Below are positions 44,116 through 53,680 of a stretch of 64,000 nt of DNA, one piece after another. Where the stretch lies: NCBI GenBank assembly GCA_963769945.1, contig CAVYOA010000001.1:124001-188000 (forward strand), given 5' to 3'. The translations under genes and the position numbers were made by a program. Positions within the stretch are counted from its first letter, which is position 1. Each line of letters starts with the position of its first letter. Under the pieces are notes generated by a model. It ran no database searches. It was not told the origin of the DNA and saw nothing but the letters and a program-made list of their open reading frames with translations. This DNA is from WHSW01 sp963769945. Lineage in GTDB: Bacteria > Actinomycetota > Thermoleophilia > Solirubrobacterales > 70-9.

Positions 44116-44790
44116 GTGAGCGAGCCTACGAGCGCCCTTGCTGAAGGCGACGGCCGGTTCCAGGTTCAAAGCGTCGCCGACCAGGTTTACGTCGTGCTGC
44201 GCGAACGCATCGCAAGCGGCGAGATCGAGCGCGGATCGCGTCTGCACCAGGAGGACCTGGCAACCGAGTTCGGCGTCTCGAGAACGCCCGTGCGCGAATC
44301 CCTTCGCAGGCTCGCCGCGGAGGGTCTGGTCGACCTCTTTGCCAATCGCGGCGCGCGGGTCGCGACGGCGACCAGCGATCAGCTGCGCTCGAGCTATGAG
44401 ACCCGGCTCGTGGTCGAGCCGGGCGCGGCGAGGCTCGCCGCGGCACGGCGACCAAAGGAACCACTGGCGCGAATGCAGCGGGCGATCCGTGACGAAAAGC
44501 GCGCGGGGCGTTCGTCGAGCAAGCACTTCAAGGCGAATCGCTCCTTTCACCTGGCACTGGTCAAGGCGACCGGCAACCCCCAGCTGGTGCAGTTCATGGA
44601 GCACGTCTGGATTGGGCGCATCGGCGCCACGTTGTATGAGGCCCGGCTTGATCGCAAGGGCCTGGACGCCGACCACAAGGCCCATCGCTCGATCGCCGAG
44701 GCGATCGAGGCCGGCGACGTCGACAAGGCCGAAGCGCTGACGCGTGGTCATCTCGAGCGCGCGATGGAACTCATCTTCGATCCTGAATGA
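44116..44790 (+). CDS. GntR-family regulator, FadR/FCD subfamily
   Basis: This 224-residue regulator has the GntR winged helix at the N-terminus (VADQVYVVLRERIASGEIER, then HQEDLATEFGVSRTPVRESL) and a C-terminal FCD ligand domain with ARRPKEPLARMQRAIRDEK and SFHLALVKATGN. FCD regulators usually sense carboxylic acids. GTG 44116 is preferred to ATG 44107 because the latter lies on the -10-like CATAAT. It is divergent from puuD and lies 17 bases before the M32 peptidase. Confidence 0.92.
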   Translation: MSEPTSALAEGDGRFQVQSVADQVYVVLRERIASGEIERGSRLHQEDLATEFGVSRTPVRESLRRLAAEGLVDLFANRGARVATATSDQLRSSYETRLVVEPGAARLAAARRPKEPLARMQRAIRDEKRAGRSSSKHFKANRSFHLALVKATGNPQLVQFMEHVWIGRIGATLYEARLDRKGLDADHKAHRSIAEAIEAGDVDKAEALTRGHLERAMELIFDPE

Positions 44791-44807
44791 CCGCCTGAAC
44801 CGCGAAG

Positions 44808-46325
44808 ATGTCGACCGAGCTCAAAGCGTTCCTGGGCGAGCTGTCCGACCTCTCGAGGGCGGGGGCGCTGCTGGCGTGGGACGAACGCACGAAAATGCCA
44901 GCGCGCGGTGGGCCGATGCGCGCGGAGCAACTCGCGACACTGACTGCGATCGCGCATCGGCGCCTCGCTTCGGACGAGCTCGGCCGGTTGCTGGACTCGG
45001 CGGAGGCAAAACTCGACTCGCCTTCGCCGCTGGAGTTCGACGCTGCGCTCGTGCGAACCGCACGCCGCAACTGGGAGAAGGCGCGGCGGGTGCCGACCGA
45101 GCTCGAGGCTGAGCTGGCGAGGACGACGTCGCTTGCCGAGCACGCCTGGGAGCACGCTCGTGCAGGGTCGGATTTCGCCACCTTTCTCCCCCACCTCGAA
45201 GCTGTGGTCGAGCTCAAGCGCCGCTACATCGACTGTTTCGAGGTCGACCACCCCTACGACGCTCTGCTCGACGACTTCGAGCCCGCAATGAAGACCGAGC
45301 AGCTGACGCCAGTGCTCGAGCGCGTGTGCGAGGGAGTCGTCGAGCTGCTGACCGAGATCGATCGCAACGGCGACGAGGTCGACCAGTCGTGCCTGCATGG
45401 CGAGTTCGCGCTTGAGCGCCAGGCGCTGCTGGCCGACGAGGTCACCGCACGCCTGCCGCTAGAGGCCGATGCCTGGCGCCTCGACGACACCGTGCATCCG
45501 TTCGCGACCGCGATCGCGATCTCCGATGTGCGGATCACGACGCGCTTTGACCCGGGCTACGTCGGCACGGCGCTGTGGTCGGTCATCCACGAAGTCGGGC
45601 ACGCGCTGTACCACAACGGCATTGATCCGGAGCTCGAGCGCACACCGCTGTGCAGCTCCTGCTCGCTCGGCTTCGATGAGTCGTCGAGCAGGCTGTGGGA
45701 GAACTGGGTCGGGCGCGGGCGGCCGTTCCTCATCCATCTGTTGCCGCTGTTGCGCAAGGGTTTCGCCAAGCAGTTCGGCGCGATCGAACCCGAGCAGCTC
45801 TACCGCGCCGCAAATCACGTCGAGCGCTCTCCGATCCGCGTCGAGGCCGACGAGGTCACCTACAACCTGCACATCGCGCTTCGGTTCGAGCTCGAACGCG
45901 ATCTGTTCGCCGAGCGGCTGACGGTGGCCGATCTGCCCGAAGCCTGGGACGCGGTGACCCAGCGTCTGCTCGGAATCGAGCCATCAGGCGATGCCAACGG
46001 CGTGCTCCAGGACGTGCACTGGAGCTCGGGCGCGTTCGGTTACTTTCCGACGTATTCGCTCGGCAACGTGATCGCCGGGCAGCTGTGGGAGCTGGCGCGG
46101 ATCGAGCTGCCCGAGCTCGACGAGCAGCTGGCAGCGGGCGAGACGGGCCCGCTGCGCGACTTCCTCGGCAATCGGGTGTATCGCCATGGGGCCAAGCTGC
46201 TGCCGGGCGAGATGATCGAGCTCGCCTGCGGCGGCCCGCTCGATCCGGAGCCGCTGCTTGCGCATCTGCGGGCCAAGTTCGGCGAGGTCTACGGCCTCAG
46301 TCCAGCGGCGTCGAGCCCTCGCTGA
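44808..46325 (+). CDS. M32-family zinc carboxypeptidase
   Basis: This 505-residue protein is an M32 (TaqCP-type) carboxypeptidase that removes residues from the C-terminus of peptides. The zinc motif HEVGHAL is present after VGTALWSV, and the helper segments DTVHPFATAIAISDVRITTR and GRGRPFLIHLLPLL match. The third ligand Glu is in LGFDESSSRLWENW; the usual HESQS starts as DESSS. It follows gntR on the same strand and overlaps the convergent aldehyde dehydrogenase by 29 bases. Confidence 0.93.
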   Translation: MSTELKAFLGELSDLSRAGALLAWDERTKMPARGGPMRAEQLATLTAIAHRRLASDELGRLLDSAEAKLDSPSPLEFDAALVRTARRNWEKARRVPTELEAELARTTSLAEHAWEHARAGSDFATFLPHLEAVVELKRRYIDCFEVDHPYDALLDDFEPAMKTEQLTPVLERVCEGVVELLTEIDRNGDEVDQSCLHGEFALERQALLADEVTARLPLEADAWRLDDTVHPFATAIAISDVRITTRFDPGYVGTALWSVIHEVGHALYHNGIDPELERTPLCSSCSLGFDESSSRLWENWVGRGRPFLIHLLPLLRKGFAKQFGAIEPEQLYRAANHVERSPIRVEADEVTYNLHIALRFELERDLFAERLTVADLPEAWDAVTQRLLGIEPSGDANGVLQDVHWSSGAFGYFPTYSLGNVIAGQLWELARIELPELDEQLAAGETGPLRDFLGNRVYRHGAKLLPGEMIELACGGPLDPEPLLAHLRAKFGEVYGLSPAASSPR

Positions 46326-47781
46326 TCTGAAGCGTCTTCAGGTCGGAGTAGAAGTCGAGCGCGTAGTCGCCGCCCTCGCGACCGATGCCGCTGATGCCGA
46401 TGCCGCCGAAGGGCGCAGTCAGGTCGCGGACGAGGAACGCGTTGACCCAGGTGGTGCCGGCGCGAACGGCGCGCCCGACCCGCTCGGCGCGCTCGGCCGA
46501 GCGGGTGCAGATGATCGCCGAGAGGCCGTAGGCGGTCGAGTTCGCGAGCGCGAGGGCGTCTGCCTCGGTCTCGAACGTCTGCCAGGTGAGGACCGGGCCG
46601 AAGACCTCCTGCTGGACGATCTCCGAGGTGTTGGAGGCGGGCTCGATCAGCGTCGGCTCGTAGTAGAGCGGGCCGATCTCCTCGGCGCGGCGGCCGCCGA
46701 AGACGATGCGGTCGCCGCTGTCGCGGGCGCGCTCGACGAATGCCTCGACCCGGGCGAGATGATCGGGGTGGATCAGCGGCGAGATCGTCGTCTCGGGCTC
46801 GCGCGGGTCGCCAAGGACGTGGGCGTCGACCGCCGCGACGAAGCGCTCCATGAACTCGCCGGCGATCTCGGCGGCGACGATGAGGCGGGTGCCGGCAAGG
46901 CAGACCTGACCGGCGTCGTCGTACATCTTCGCCGCGCGGGCGACCGCGTCTTCGAGGTCCGCGTCGGCGAAGACGAGCAGCGGGCCCTTGCCGCCGAGCT
47001 CGCCGGTGAAGGGAACGAGGTTCTCGGCCGCGGCGCGGCCGATCGAGCGCGCGGTCGGCGGCGACCCGGTGAAGGAGATGCGGCGCACGGCCGGGCTGGC
47101 GACCAGCGCGGCGCCGGCGTCCTTGCCGAGACCCTGGACGACGTTGAAGACGCCGGGCGGCAGTTCGGCCTCGGCGGCGAGGTCGGCGAGCAGCGAGCAT
47201 GAGAGCGGCGACCACTCGGCCGGTTTGAGCACGACGGTGCAGCCGGCGGCGAGCGCGGGTGCGGTCTTCCAGGTCGAGAGCATGAACGGGGCGTTCCAGG
47301 GGGTGATGATCACCGCTGGGCCCGAAGGCATGCGCACGACGCGGTTGTCGGTGCCGTTGGAGCTCCAGACGCGTTCTTGGTAGGCGGCAGCGAGCTCGGC
47401 GTAGGCTCGGTAGTTGCGCGCGCCGCGGCCGATCACCCGCGCTCGCAGCGATTCGATCAGCATCGCCATGTCCTCGCACTCGACGGTGGCGATGCGATCG
47501 ATGTTGGCGTCGATCAGGTCGGCGAGGCGAAGCAGGTAGGGCAGGCGGCCCTGCGGGCCGAGGGCTGCCCACGGCTCGAACGCCTCGCCTGCGGCCTCGA
47601 CAGCGGCCGCAGCCTCGTCGGCTCCCGCGGCCGAGACCTCGGCCAGAGTGTGGCCGTCGATCGGGCTGATGTCGGTGAAGCGCTCGCTGGACGCGACGCG
47701 CTTGCCGCCGATGAAGTGGTCGGTCGAGACCTCGATGCCGGCGACCTCGGCGACGTTGGCGTGGGCGGAGGCGGTGCTCAC
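46297..47781 (-). CDS. Aldehyde dehydrogenase (hydroxymuconic semialdehyde dehydrogenase-like)
   Basis: This 494-residue NAD(P)-dependent dehydrogenase oxidises an aldehyde to an acid. The catalytic Cys is in YDDAGQVCLAGTRL and the Glu in PFTGELGGKGPLLVF; the N-terminal cofactor loop is VIITPWNAPFMLSTWKTAPA. It is closest in pattern to the HpaE/XylG-like branch, and its location near an extradiol dioxygenase and FAH protein suggests a semialdehyde of meta-cleavage. It is translationally coupled with the decarboxylase-like gene upstream (ATGA). Confidence 0.9.
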   Translation of the reverse strand: MSTASAHANVAEVAGIEVSTDHFIGGKRVASSERFTDISPIDGHTLAEVSAAGADEAAAAVEAAGEAFEPWAALGPQGRLPYLLRLADLIDANIDRIATVECEDMAMLIESLRARVIGRGARNYRAYAELAAAYQERVWSSNGTDNRVVRMPSGPAVIITPWNAPFMLSTWKTAPALAAGCTVVLKPAEWSPLSCSLLADLAAEAELPPGVFNVVQGLGKDAGAALVASPAVRRISFTGSPPTARSIGRAAAENLVPFTGELGGKGPLLVFADADLEDAVARAAKMYDDAGQVCLAGTRLIVAAEIAGEFMERFVAAVDAHVLGDPREPETTISPLIHPDHLARVEAFVERARDSGDRIVFGGRRAEEIGPLYYEPTLIEPASNTSEIVQQEVFGPVLTWQTFETEADALALANSTAYGLSAIICTRSAERAERVGRAVRAGTTWVNAFLVRDLTAPFGGIGISGIGREGGDYALDFYSDLKTLQISEGSTPLD

Positions 47782-48572
47782 AGCGCGGTCAGTGTCTCGA
47801 GATCGTCGACCGAGTAGCCGATCGTGAGCCGAAACCCCTTGCCGATTCGCACCGGCGCCAGCGTGGTCAGCTCGCCGCCGGGGTCGTCGAAGAGCTCGAG
47901 CGTGGCCGAGCCCTCCCAGATCGTAGAGGCGCTGCGGTCATAGGCCTTCGAGCGGACGAGCTCGTGCACGGCCGGGTCGTCGTGTCGGCCCTTTTCGAGG
48001 CGGGGGAAGTGGCGGACGTTGACGATCGGCGGATCGTTGTGGGTGGGCCCGGCCGGACTCTCGCGCTCGAGCGTGATCGTCGCCTCGGCGAGGCGGCGCT
48101 CGTAGGCGGCGCAGGTGCCGCCGTAACGAGCGCCGGGCTTCTCGCCGGGGTCGGCGGGGGTGTCGAGGCCGAAGCTGCGGGTGACCCAGACCGAACCGAG
48201 CTTCTTCGGAAAGCCCTGGATCCAGCCGCGGGCGAGGGCGAAGTCGCGATCGACCCAGATGTAGGGACAGTAGGCGACCTCCTCGCCCTGATAGAGGGCG
48301 TTGACGGTGATGAAGAACTCCTTGTACTGCGAGCGCGAAGGGTCGACCAGCTCGCTGGCGTCGTCGCCGCACGACTGCCAGTCGATGAACATCGCCGCCG
48401 CCCTGCCGCCGTCGGGATGCGGCTCGAGCGGCGCCGGCAGCACCGCGGCGGCGGCGACGGGATCGGCCCAGTACTCGACGACCAGCATCGTGCCCACGTA
48501 ATGCCACGGCGGCGCCCCGACGAGGCTCGATCGCCCCTCTGGCGAGCGCGGCGCGGAGTAGCCCTTGGCCAT
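47778..48572 (-). CDS. Acetoacetate decarboxylase-family protein
   Basis: This 264-residue protein has the ADC fold: PPWHYVGTMLVVEYWADP at the N-terminus, FFITVNALYQGEEVAYCPYI, and RGWIQGFPKKLGSVWVTR with the two neighbouring lysines expected for the catalytic site. Family members decarboxylate, or hydrate and aldol-cleave, small oxo acids. ATG 48572 is chosen as the 20 upstream codons run towards tRNA-Leu. It heads a two-gene operon with the dehydrogenase. Confidence 0.86.
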   Translation of the reverse strand: MAKGYSAPRSPEGRSSLVGAPPWHYVGTMLVVEYWADPVAAAAVLPAPLEPHPDGGRAAAMFIDWQSCGDDASELVDPSRSQYKEFFITVNALYQGEEVAYCPYIWVDRDFALARGWIQGFPKKLGSVWVTRSFGLDTPADPGEKPGARYGGTCAAYERRLAEATITLERESPAGPTHNDPPIVNVRHFPRLEKGRHDDPAVHELVRSKAYDRSASTIWEGSATLELFDDPGGELTTLAPVRIGKGFRLTIGYSVDDLETLTAL

Positions 48573-48583
48573 CGAATAACGTA
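48573..48583 (-). promoter_or_regulatory. Possible third, degenerate operator near the decarboxylase/dehydrogenase operon
   Basis: On the minus strand GGATACGTTATTCG lies just before the ATG at 48572, close to GGATACATTATGCAC before puuD. Only half of the inverted repeat is kept, so it may be just a -10-like box shared by leaderless promoters. Confidence 0.35.
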
Positions 48584-48631
48584 TCCGAAGGTTCCGCGCA
48601 CCCGTCGCGGCAGCGAACCGAATCGAGTACA

Positions 48632-48715
48632 TGCGGCTGAGAGGACTCGAACCTCCACGTCCTTGCGGACACGGCGACCTGAACGCCGCGCGTCTACCAA
48701 TTCCGCCACAGCCGC
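48632..48715 (-). tRNA. tRNA-Leu (anticodon CAG)
   Basis: Reading the minus strand from 48715: acceptor GCGGCTG, D-arm with GGAATTGGTAGACGC, anticodon loop TTCAGGT (CAG), a long variable arm GTGTCCGCAAGGACGT typical of class II tRNA, T-arm GGAGGTTCGAGTCCTC and CAGCCGC with A as discriminator. It reads CUG. Confidence 0.96.
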
Positions 48716-48767
48716 GTGACTGGCTCCCAATCTAGCGTGAGCCCGGGCCCCGTACCCGCGCACACAT

Positions 48768-48822
48768 CGCGACGTCCTCGACTTTGTCATGCCTATTCGT
48801 GGCTAAAGTCGATGACGTCGCG
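48768..48822. repeat. Long inverted repeat, 18-bp arms
   Basis: CGCGACGTCCTCGACTTT (48768-48785) pairs with AAAGTCGATGACGTCGCG (48805-48822), 17 of 18 positions, with a 19-base loop. It lies in the 165-base gap between tRNA-Leu and the patatin gene. There is no U-tract. It could be an operator, a bidirectional terminator, or the remnant of a small mobile element. Confidence 0.65.
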
Positions 48823-48880
48823 GCCAAGGCGCTCGAACCACCCTCGCGCGCCGGCTGGCTGACGAAGTAACGTCCATCAG

Positions 48881-49965
48881 ATGAGGGTGGGACTGGTCCT
48901 CGGCGCTGGGGGCATTCAGGGCGGCGCCTGGCTCACCGGTGGGCTCGACGCGCTCGCGGCTGAGACCGGCTGGGACCCCGCTACGGCCGATGTCGTTGTC
49001 GGCACCTCGGCCGGGTCGGTAATCGCCTCGCTCTGCGTCGCCGGGATCCCGCCCTGGTTCATGGTCGCCCACTCGCGCGGCGAATCCTTCGACGGTGTAG
49101 TCGACGCTCAGGGCCGCCCGGCCGCCGAGGCCGATCGCTCCGGCGGCGCCCAGTTTCAGCTCGCTCGCGCCCTGCCGCCGATCGGTCCGGGTCCTGGCGC
49201 CTCGCCCTGAACACTCTGCGCGCCCCGCGCCGCTACCCGCCCGCCGCCGTCTTCGCCGGCTGGTGGCCGCGGGGATTCATCTCCACCGAGCCGCTCAAGG
49301 ACATCATCCGCCGCGTCGTCCCCGAGGGCTGGAGTCACCACCCCAACCTCTGGGTCGTCGCCTGCGACTACGCGACCGGACGCCGCGTCCCCTTTGGCCG
49401 CGACGGGGCTCCGCCGGCCGAGCTCGCCGATGCCGTTGCCGCCTCGTGCGCGATTCCCGGCTTCTACCACCCCGTCCCGATCGACGGTCGGCGCTACGTC
49501 GACGGCGGCATCTACTCGACCTCCAACCTCGATCTCGTGCGCGACGCGGGTCTCGATCTCGTCATCTGCCTCAACCCCACATCCTCCCTACATCCCACGC
49601 GCGCCTGGAACCCGGCCGAACGGATCGCCCGCTCCGCTCGCGACGCCTCCGGTCGCCGCCTCGGCTCGGAAGCTCGCAAGCTGCGCGAGCGCGGCACCGA
49701 AGTCGTCTTGATCCAGCCGACCGGCGAGGACCTGGCGGCGATGGGGCCGAACCTGATGAGCCGCAGGAACCGCAACCGGACGATCGAGACTGCGCGGCGC
49801 ACCGTCGCCACCCAGCTCGCGCGGGCGGAGAACCGCGAGCGGCTCGCCGCGCTGCCCGAAGGCGATCCGCGTCGCATCCGCCGACCCGAGGGCCCGCCCG
49901 AGCAGTGGCCGGACCTCGCCGAGATCACCGATCTCGCTCGCGCCCACTTCGCCGGCGCCGGCTGA
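48881..49965 (+). CDS. Patatin-like phospholipase, one frameshift
   Basis: This lipid acyl hydrolase of about 360 residues is split by a one-base indel near 49195. The first frame carries the oxyanion loop LGAGGIQGGAWLTGGL and nucleophile VVGTSAGSVIASL; the second continues with STEPLKDIIRRVVPEG and the catalytic Asp in RRYVDGGIYSTSNLDLV, ending at 49965. Both dyad residues are kept, so the gene is probably functional in the organism. The acyl-CoA ligase starts nine bases later. Confidence 0.85.
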
Positions 49966-49974
49966 GCCGACGAG

Positions 49975-51557
49975 ATGCGGCGGACTGAGATCGAGTCCTA
50001 CGAACAGGCGTGTGCCGAGCACGAGTGGCACGTTCCTCAGCGCTACAACATCGCCGCTGACGTCTGCGACAAGCACCCACCTGACAAGCAGGCGATGGTC
50101 TGGGAACGCCACGACGGCGCCACTCGCGAACTCACCTGGGGCGAGCTCCAAGACCTCTCCAATCGCGCCGCGGCGTTACTTCGCGCCAACGGCGTCAAAC
50201 GCGGCGACCGCGTTGCCGTCGTCCTCCCTCCCACGCCCGAGACGGCGGCGATCTTCTTCGGCACCTGGAAGCTGGGCGCGATCCTGCTCTCGATGTCGGT
50301 GCTCTACGGCGACGACGGCATCCGCCACCGCCTTGAGGACTCGACACCGACGGTGCTCGTCACCGACGCCGACAACGTCGACCGCTTCGATCCTTCGCTT
50401 ATCAGCGAGATCATCGTCGCTGACGCCGACCTGCTCGCCGCCCAGCCCAACGACCACATCTGCGAGGACACTGCCGCCGATGACCCGGCGCAGCTCTATT
50501 ACACGTCGGGAACCACCGGCAAGGCCAAGGGCATCCTGCACGCCCACCGCTACATCCTCGGCCACGAGGAGTTCGTCTACTGCCACGACATCCGCGAAGG
50601 CGAGCGCTTTCACGGTATGGGCGAGTGGGCCTGGGCAGCCGGAATCTCGCCCCTGCTCGGGCCCTGGCGCCTCGGCGCCGTCCAATACGTCTACCAGCGC
50701 GAAGGCGGCTTCGACCCCGTCAAGCAGCTCGAGTTCCTCTCGCGCCACGAGGTCACGAACGTGTTCACGACGCCAACGGCGATGCGGGCGACGATGGCTG
50801 TCGAAGACGCCGGCGCGCGCTACCCGCAGAAGTTCCGCATCGTCTGCAGCGCCGGCGAACCGCTCAACCCCGAGGCGATCCGCTGGTTTCGCAAGCAGTA
50901 CGGCGTCACCGTGCTCGACTACTACGGCCTCACCGAGTCCTATCCGCTGTGCGCGAACTTCCCCTTTATGGAGGTGCGCGAGGGCTCGATGGGTAAGACG
51001 ATGCCGGGCTGGGACGTGCAGATCCTCGACGAGGACGAGAACCCCGTCGAGCCGGGCGAGCGCGGCGAGATCTGCCTGCGCGCCCGCTCCAATCCGCATT
51101 ACCCCTCGGCTACTGGGAACTGCCCGACGCGAGCGACGAGACCTTCGGCGGCGAGTGGTTTCACTCCAAGGACGCAGCGACGATGGACGCCGATGGCTAC
51201 GTCTGGTATGCCGGCCGCGCCGACGACGTGATCATCGCCGCCGGCTATCGGATCGGTCCATTCGAGGTCGAGTCGGCGTGCATCGAGCACCCCGCCGTGC
51301 GCGAGGCAGCCGCGGTCGCTTCGCCCGACGAGGTCAGGGGCAACGTCGTCAAGGCGTTCATCGTTCTGGCCGCAGGCTTCGAGCCGTCCGACGAGCTCGC
51401 CGCCGAGATTAAGGGCTCGGTCAGAAAGAGCCTCAGCGCTTACGCCTATCCGCGCCTGATCGAGTTCACCGACGAGCTGCCGAAGACGCTGACCGGCAAG
51501 ATCCGGCGGATCGAGTTGCGTGAAGCTGAGCGCGAGGCAGCCGGGCAGTCGGGCTGA
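49975..51557 (+). CDS. Acyl-CoA synthetase (AMP-binding), one frameshift
   Basis: This is an adenylate-forming ligase of about 527 residues that activates an acid with ATP and CoA. The P-loop YYTSGTTGKAKGILHAH and the adenine site LDYYGLTESYPLCANF are in the first frame (to about 51100). The C-terminal domain continues in another frame from about 51105, with DGYVWYAGRADDVIIAAGYR and the catalytic lysine in ELPKTLTGKIRRIEL. It resembles medium-chain or acetyl-CoA synthetases. One indel explains the break. Confidence 0.88.
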
Positions 51558-51575
51558 TCTCGCCCCGGGTTGCCG

Positions 51576-53594
51576 TTAGCGGTATCCGGCGCCCGTCGAC
51601 TTCCAAGCGTTCGGCGAGCGCTCGGGGACGGCGAGCATCGGCAGGACACGCTCGATCAGCACCTCGACGACCTTGGGGTCGAACTGCGTCCCGGCACATC
51701 GCCTCAGCTCCTCGATTGCCTGGTCAGGTGTGAGTGACCGGCTATAGCTTCGGTGCTCGGTCATCGCCTCGTAGGCATCGCAGACGAAGATGATTCGCGC
51801 TCCGAGCGGGATCTCTGAGCCCTCGAGGCCGTCCGGATAGCCCGCACCGTCCCAGCGTTCATGGCTCGCGCGAACCAGCTCGGCGACCGGCTCGAGCGCC
51901 GGCGCCGCGGCGAGGATGCGCTGACCGGTGATCGTGTGAGCTCGCATCAGCTCCCACTCGCTGTCGTTGAGGGAATCTGGCTTGTGCAGGATCTTGTCCG
52001 GGATCGCGATCTTGCCGATGTCGTGAAGCTCGGCCGCTCGCGTGAGGATGTCCAGCTGCTCTGCCCCGAGGCCGAGCTTGCGGCCAACCTCCACCGCAAG
52101 GCGCGTGACGCCGGTTTGATGTGCGCTGAGCGCTGGCTCGCGCTCTCGCAGCAGGCGCGTCAGCACGTCATGGGCTTGGCGCTGCACGGACACCTGGCGG
52201 CGGCCCTTGGCGTGGTACATGCGGGTATCGGCGAGGTGCAGGGCAGTCGAGACGCGGTTGGCCTCGGCCGGCACGACAGCCGCGCCCGCTGAGGCGCGTG
52301 ATCGAGAAAGCCCTCGCCACGCTCATGCAGGACCTCGTCCGCCTCGGCGAGCAGCGCCGGGACCCGGTCACGCCCACCCGATACGAGCACGCAGAACTCG
52401 TCGCCACCGAGCCGGTAGGCACGGCCATCGCCGGTCATCGCGGCGCGCAGCTTGTCGCCGATGCGCTGAAGCAGAGCGTCGCCGGCGGGGTGACCGAAGC
52501 CATCGTTGTAGGCCTTGAAGCCGTCGAGGTCGAAGATCGCGAGCACCGATTGACCAGGACCGCGAACAGCGTGCTCGAGGTCGGCGAGCAGAGCACGACG
52601 ATTGCCCAGTCCCGTGAGCGCGTCAGTTACGGCTTCCTCGCGCACGACCTTGAGCAGCGCGACGTTCGATCGAAACGTGAGCACGAGGCGCAGCATGACG
52701 CCGGTGAGCGTCGCAACCGCCAGCCATACCGACAGCGCGGTCAAGGGCTGGAAGTGATCCCAGGCGAGCACTCCCGTGGCGACGCATCCGAACAGGACCG
52801 GAAAAAGAATCGAGTAGGAGACGCGACGCGCCGCCGGGTTCCGGGAGCTGTCGGCGAGGGCCGCGGCGGTCGCGATCAGCGTCCCGCCGACGAGCCAGAG
52901 CTCGTCGAAATGGCCGCCGTCGAAGCGGCCAAGGGCGTCCTGATAGATGAAGATGCCGTCGGCAATTCCCCAGATCGCGACCCCGGCACAGGCGAGCAGG
53001 CCACGATCGGCCAACCCGCAAACCAGAGGCGGTGACCCCGACGATCAAGAAGGACAGCAGCAGGACGTCGCCGAGCAGATAGGCGAGGCTGGTGGGCAGC
53101 GAGGCTCGGCTCGTCGACGGTGAGGCCGATCAGCGCCGGAGCGAGAATGGCCGTGCCAAGGGCGGCCGAGGCGAGTCCCCCGATCGCCCCGTCGAGCCAG
53201 GCGCTGGCGGTGAAGCGGACCCGGCGCCCGACCAGCAGCAGCACCCCGACGTAGAAGAACGGGAAGGCGAGCAGGTAGCCGAACTCCGCCAGCGACGGAT
53301 ACGGCGGGTTCACCCCCGCCTCCTCGGCGGTTGAGTAGATATCGCCGACCGTCCAGACGGCGATTCCTACCGCAAACGAAAGCCAGATCCAGCGCTGCGT
53401 CCTGAGAAACGCTCGCTCGCACGATGCAGATCGCGACCGCCAAGAGGAGGACGCCGTTATAGATCCAGTCGTCGATCGACCTCACCGCCGCCGGCGCCCG
53501 AAACCCAAACGACGTGAAGCGCCAGGCCGGCGACGGCAAGCCCGAGCAGGGCGAGCATCGCTCGTCTTGTCTTTCGCTGATCGCTCGTAGGCAT
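51576..53594 (-). CDS. Membrane-anchored GGDEF plus HD-GYP protein, several frameshifts
   Basis: This is a cyclic-di-GMP signalling protein of about 670 residues. Read across frames from ATG 53594: a multi-helix sensor (FGYLLAFPFFYVGVLLLVG and LASAALGTAILAPAL), a GGDEF cyclase (VTDALTGLGNRRALLADLEH, then RLGGDEFCVL), and an HD-GYP phosphodiesterase (AELHDIGKIAIPD, then ASHERWDGAGYPDGL). Frame changes lie near 53500, 53405, 53095, 53020 and 52295, always between conserved blocks. Making and breaking c-di-GMP in one chain is unusual but known. It converges on the acyl-CoA ligase. Confidence 0.82.
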
Positions 53595-53680
53595 GGAACA
53601 GGCACCGGTGGTGTCCCCGATTTCATCGGCATTCAGCCGTCAGATGCTCAAGCTGACTAAGCGCCTGCCAAAGTTCCCTC

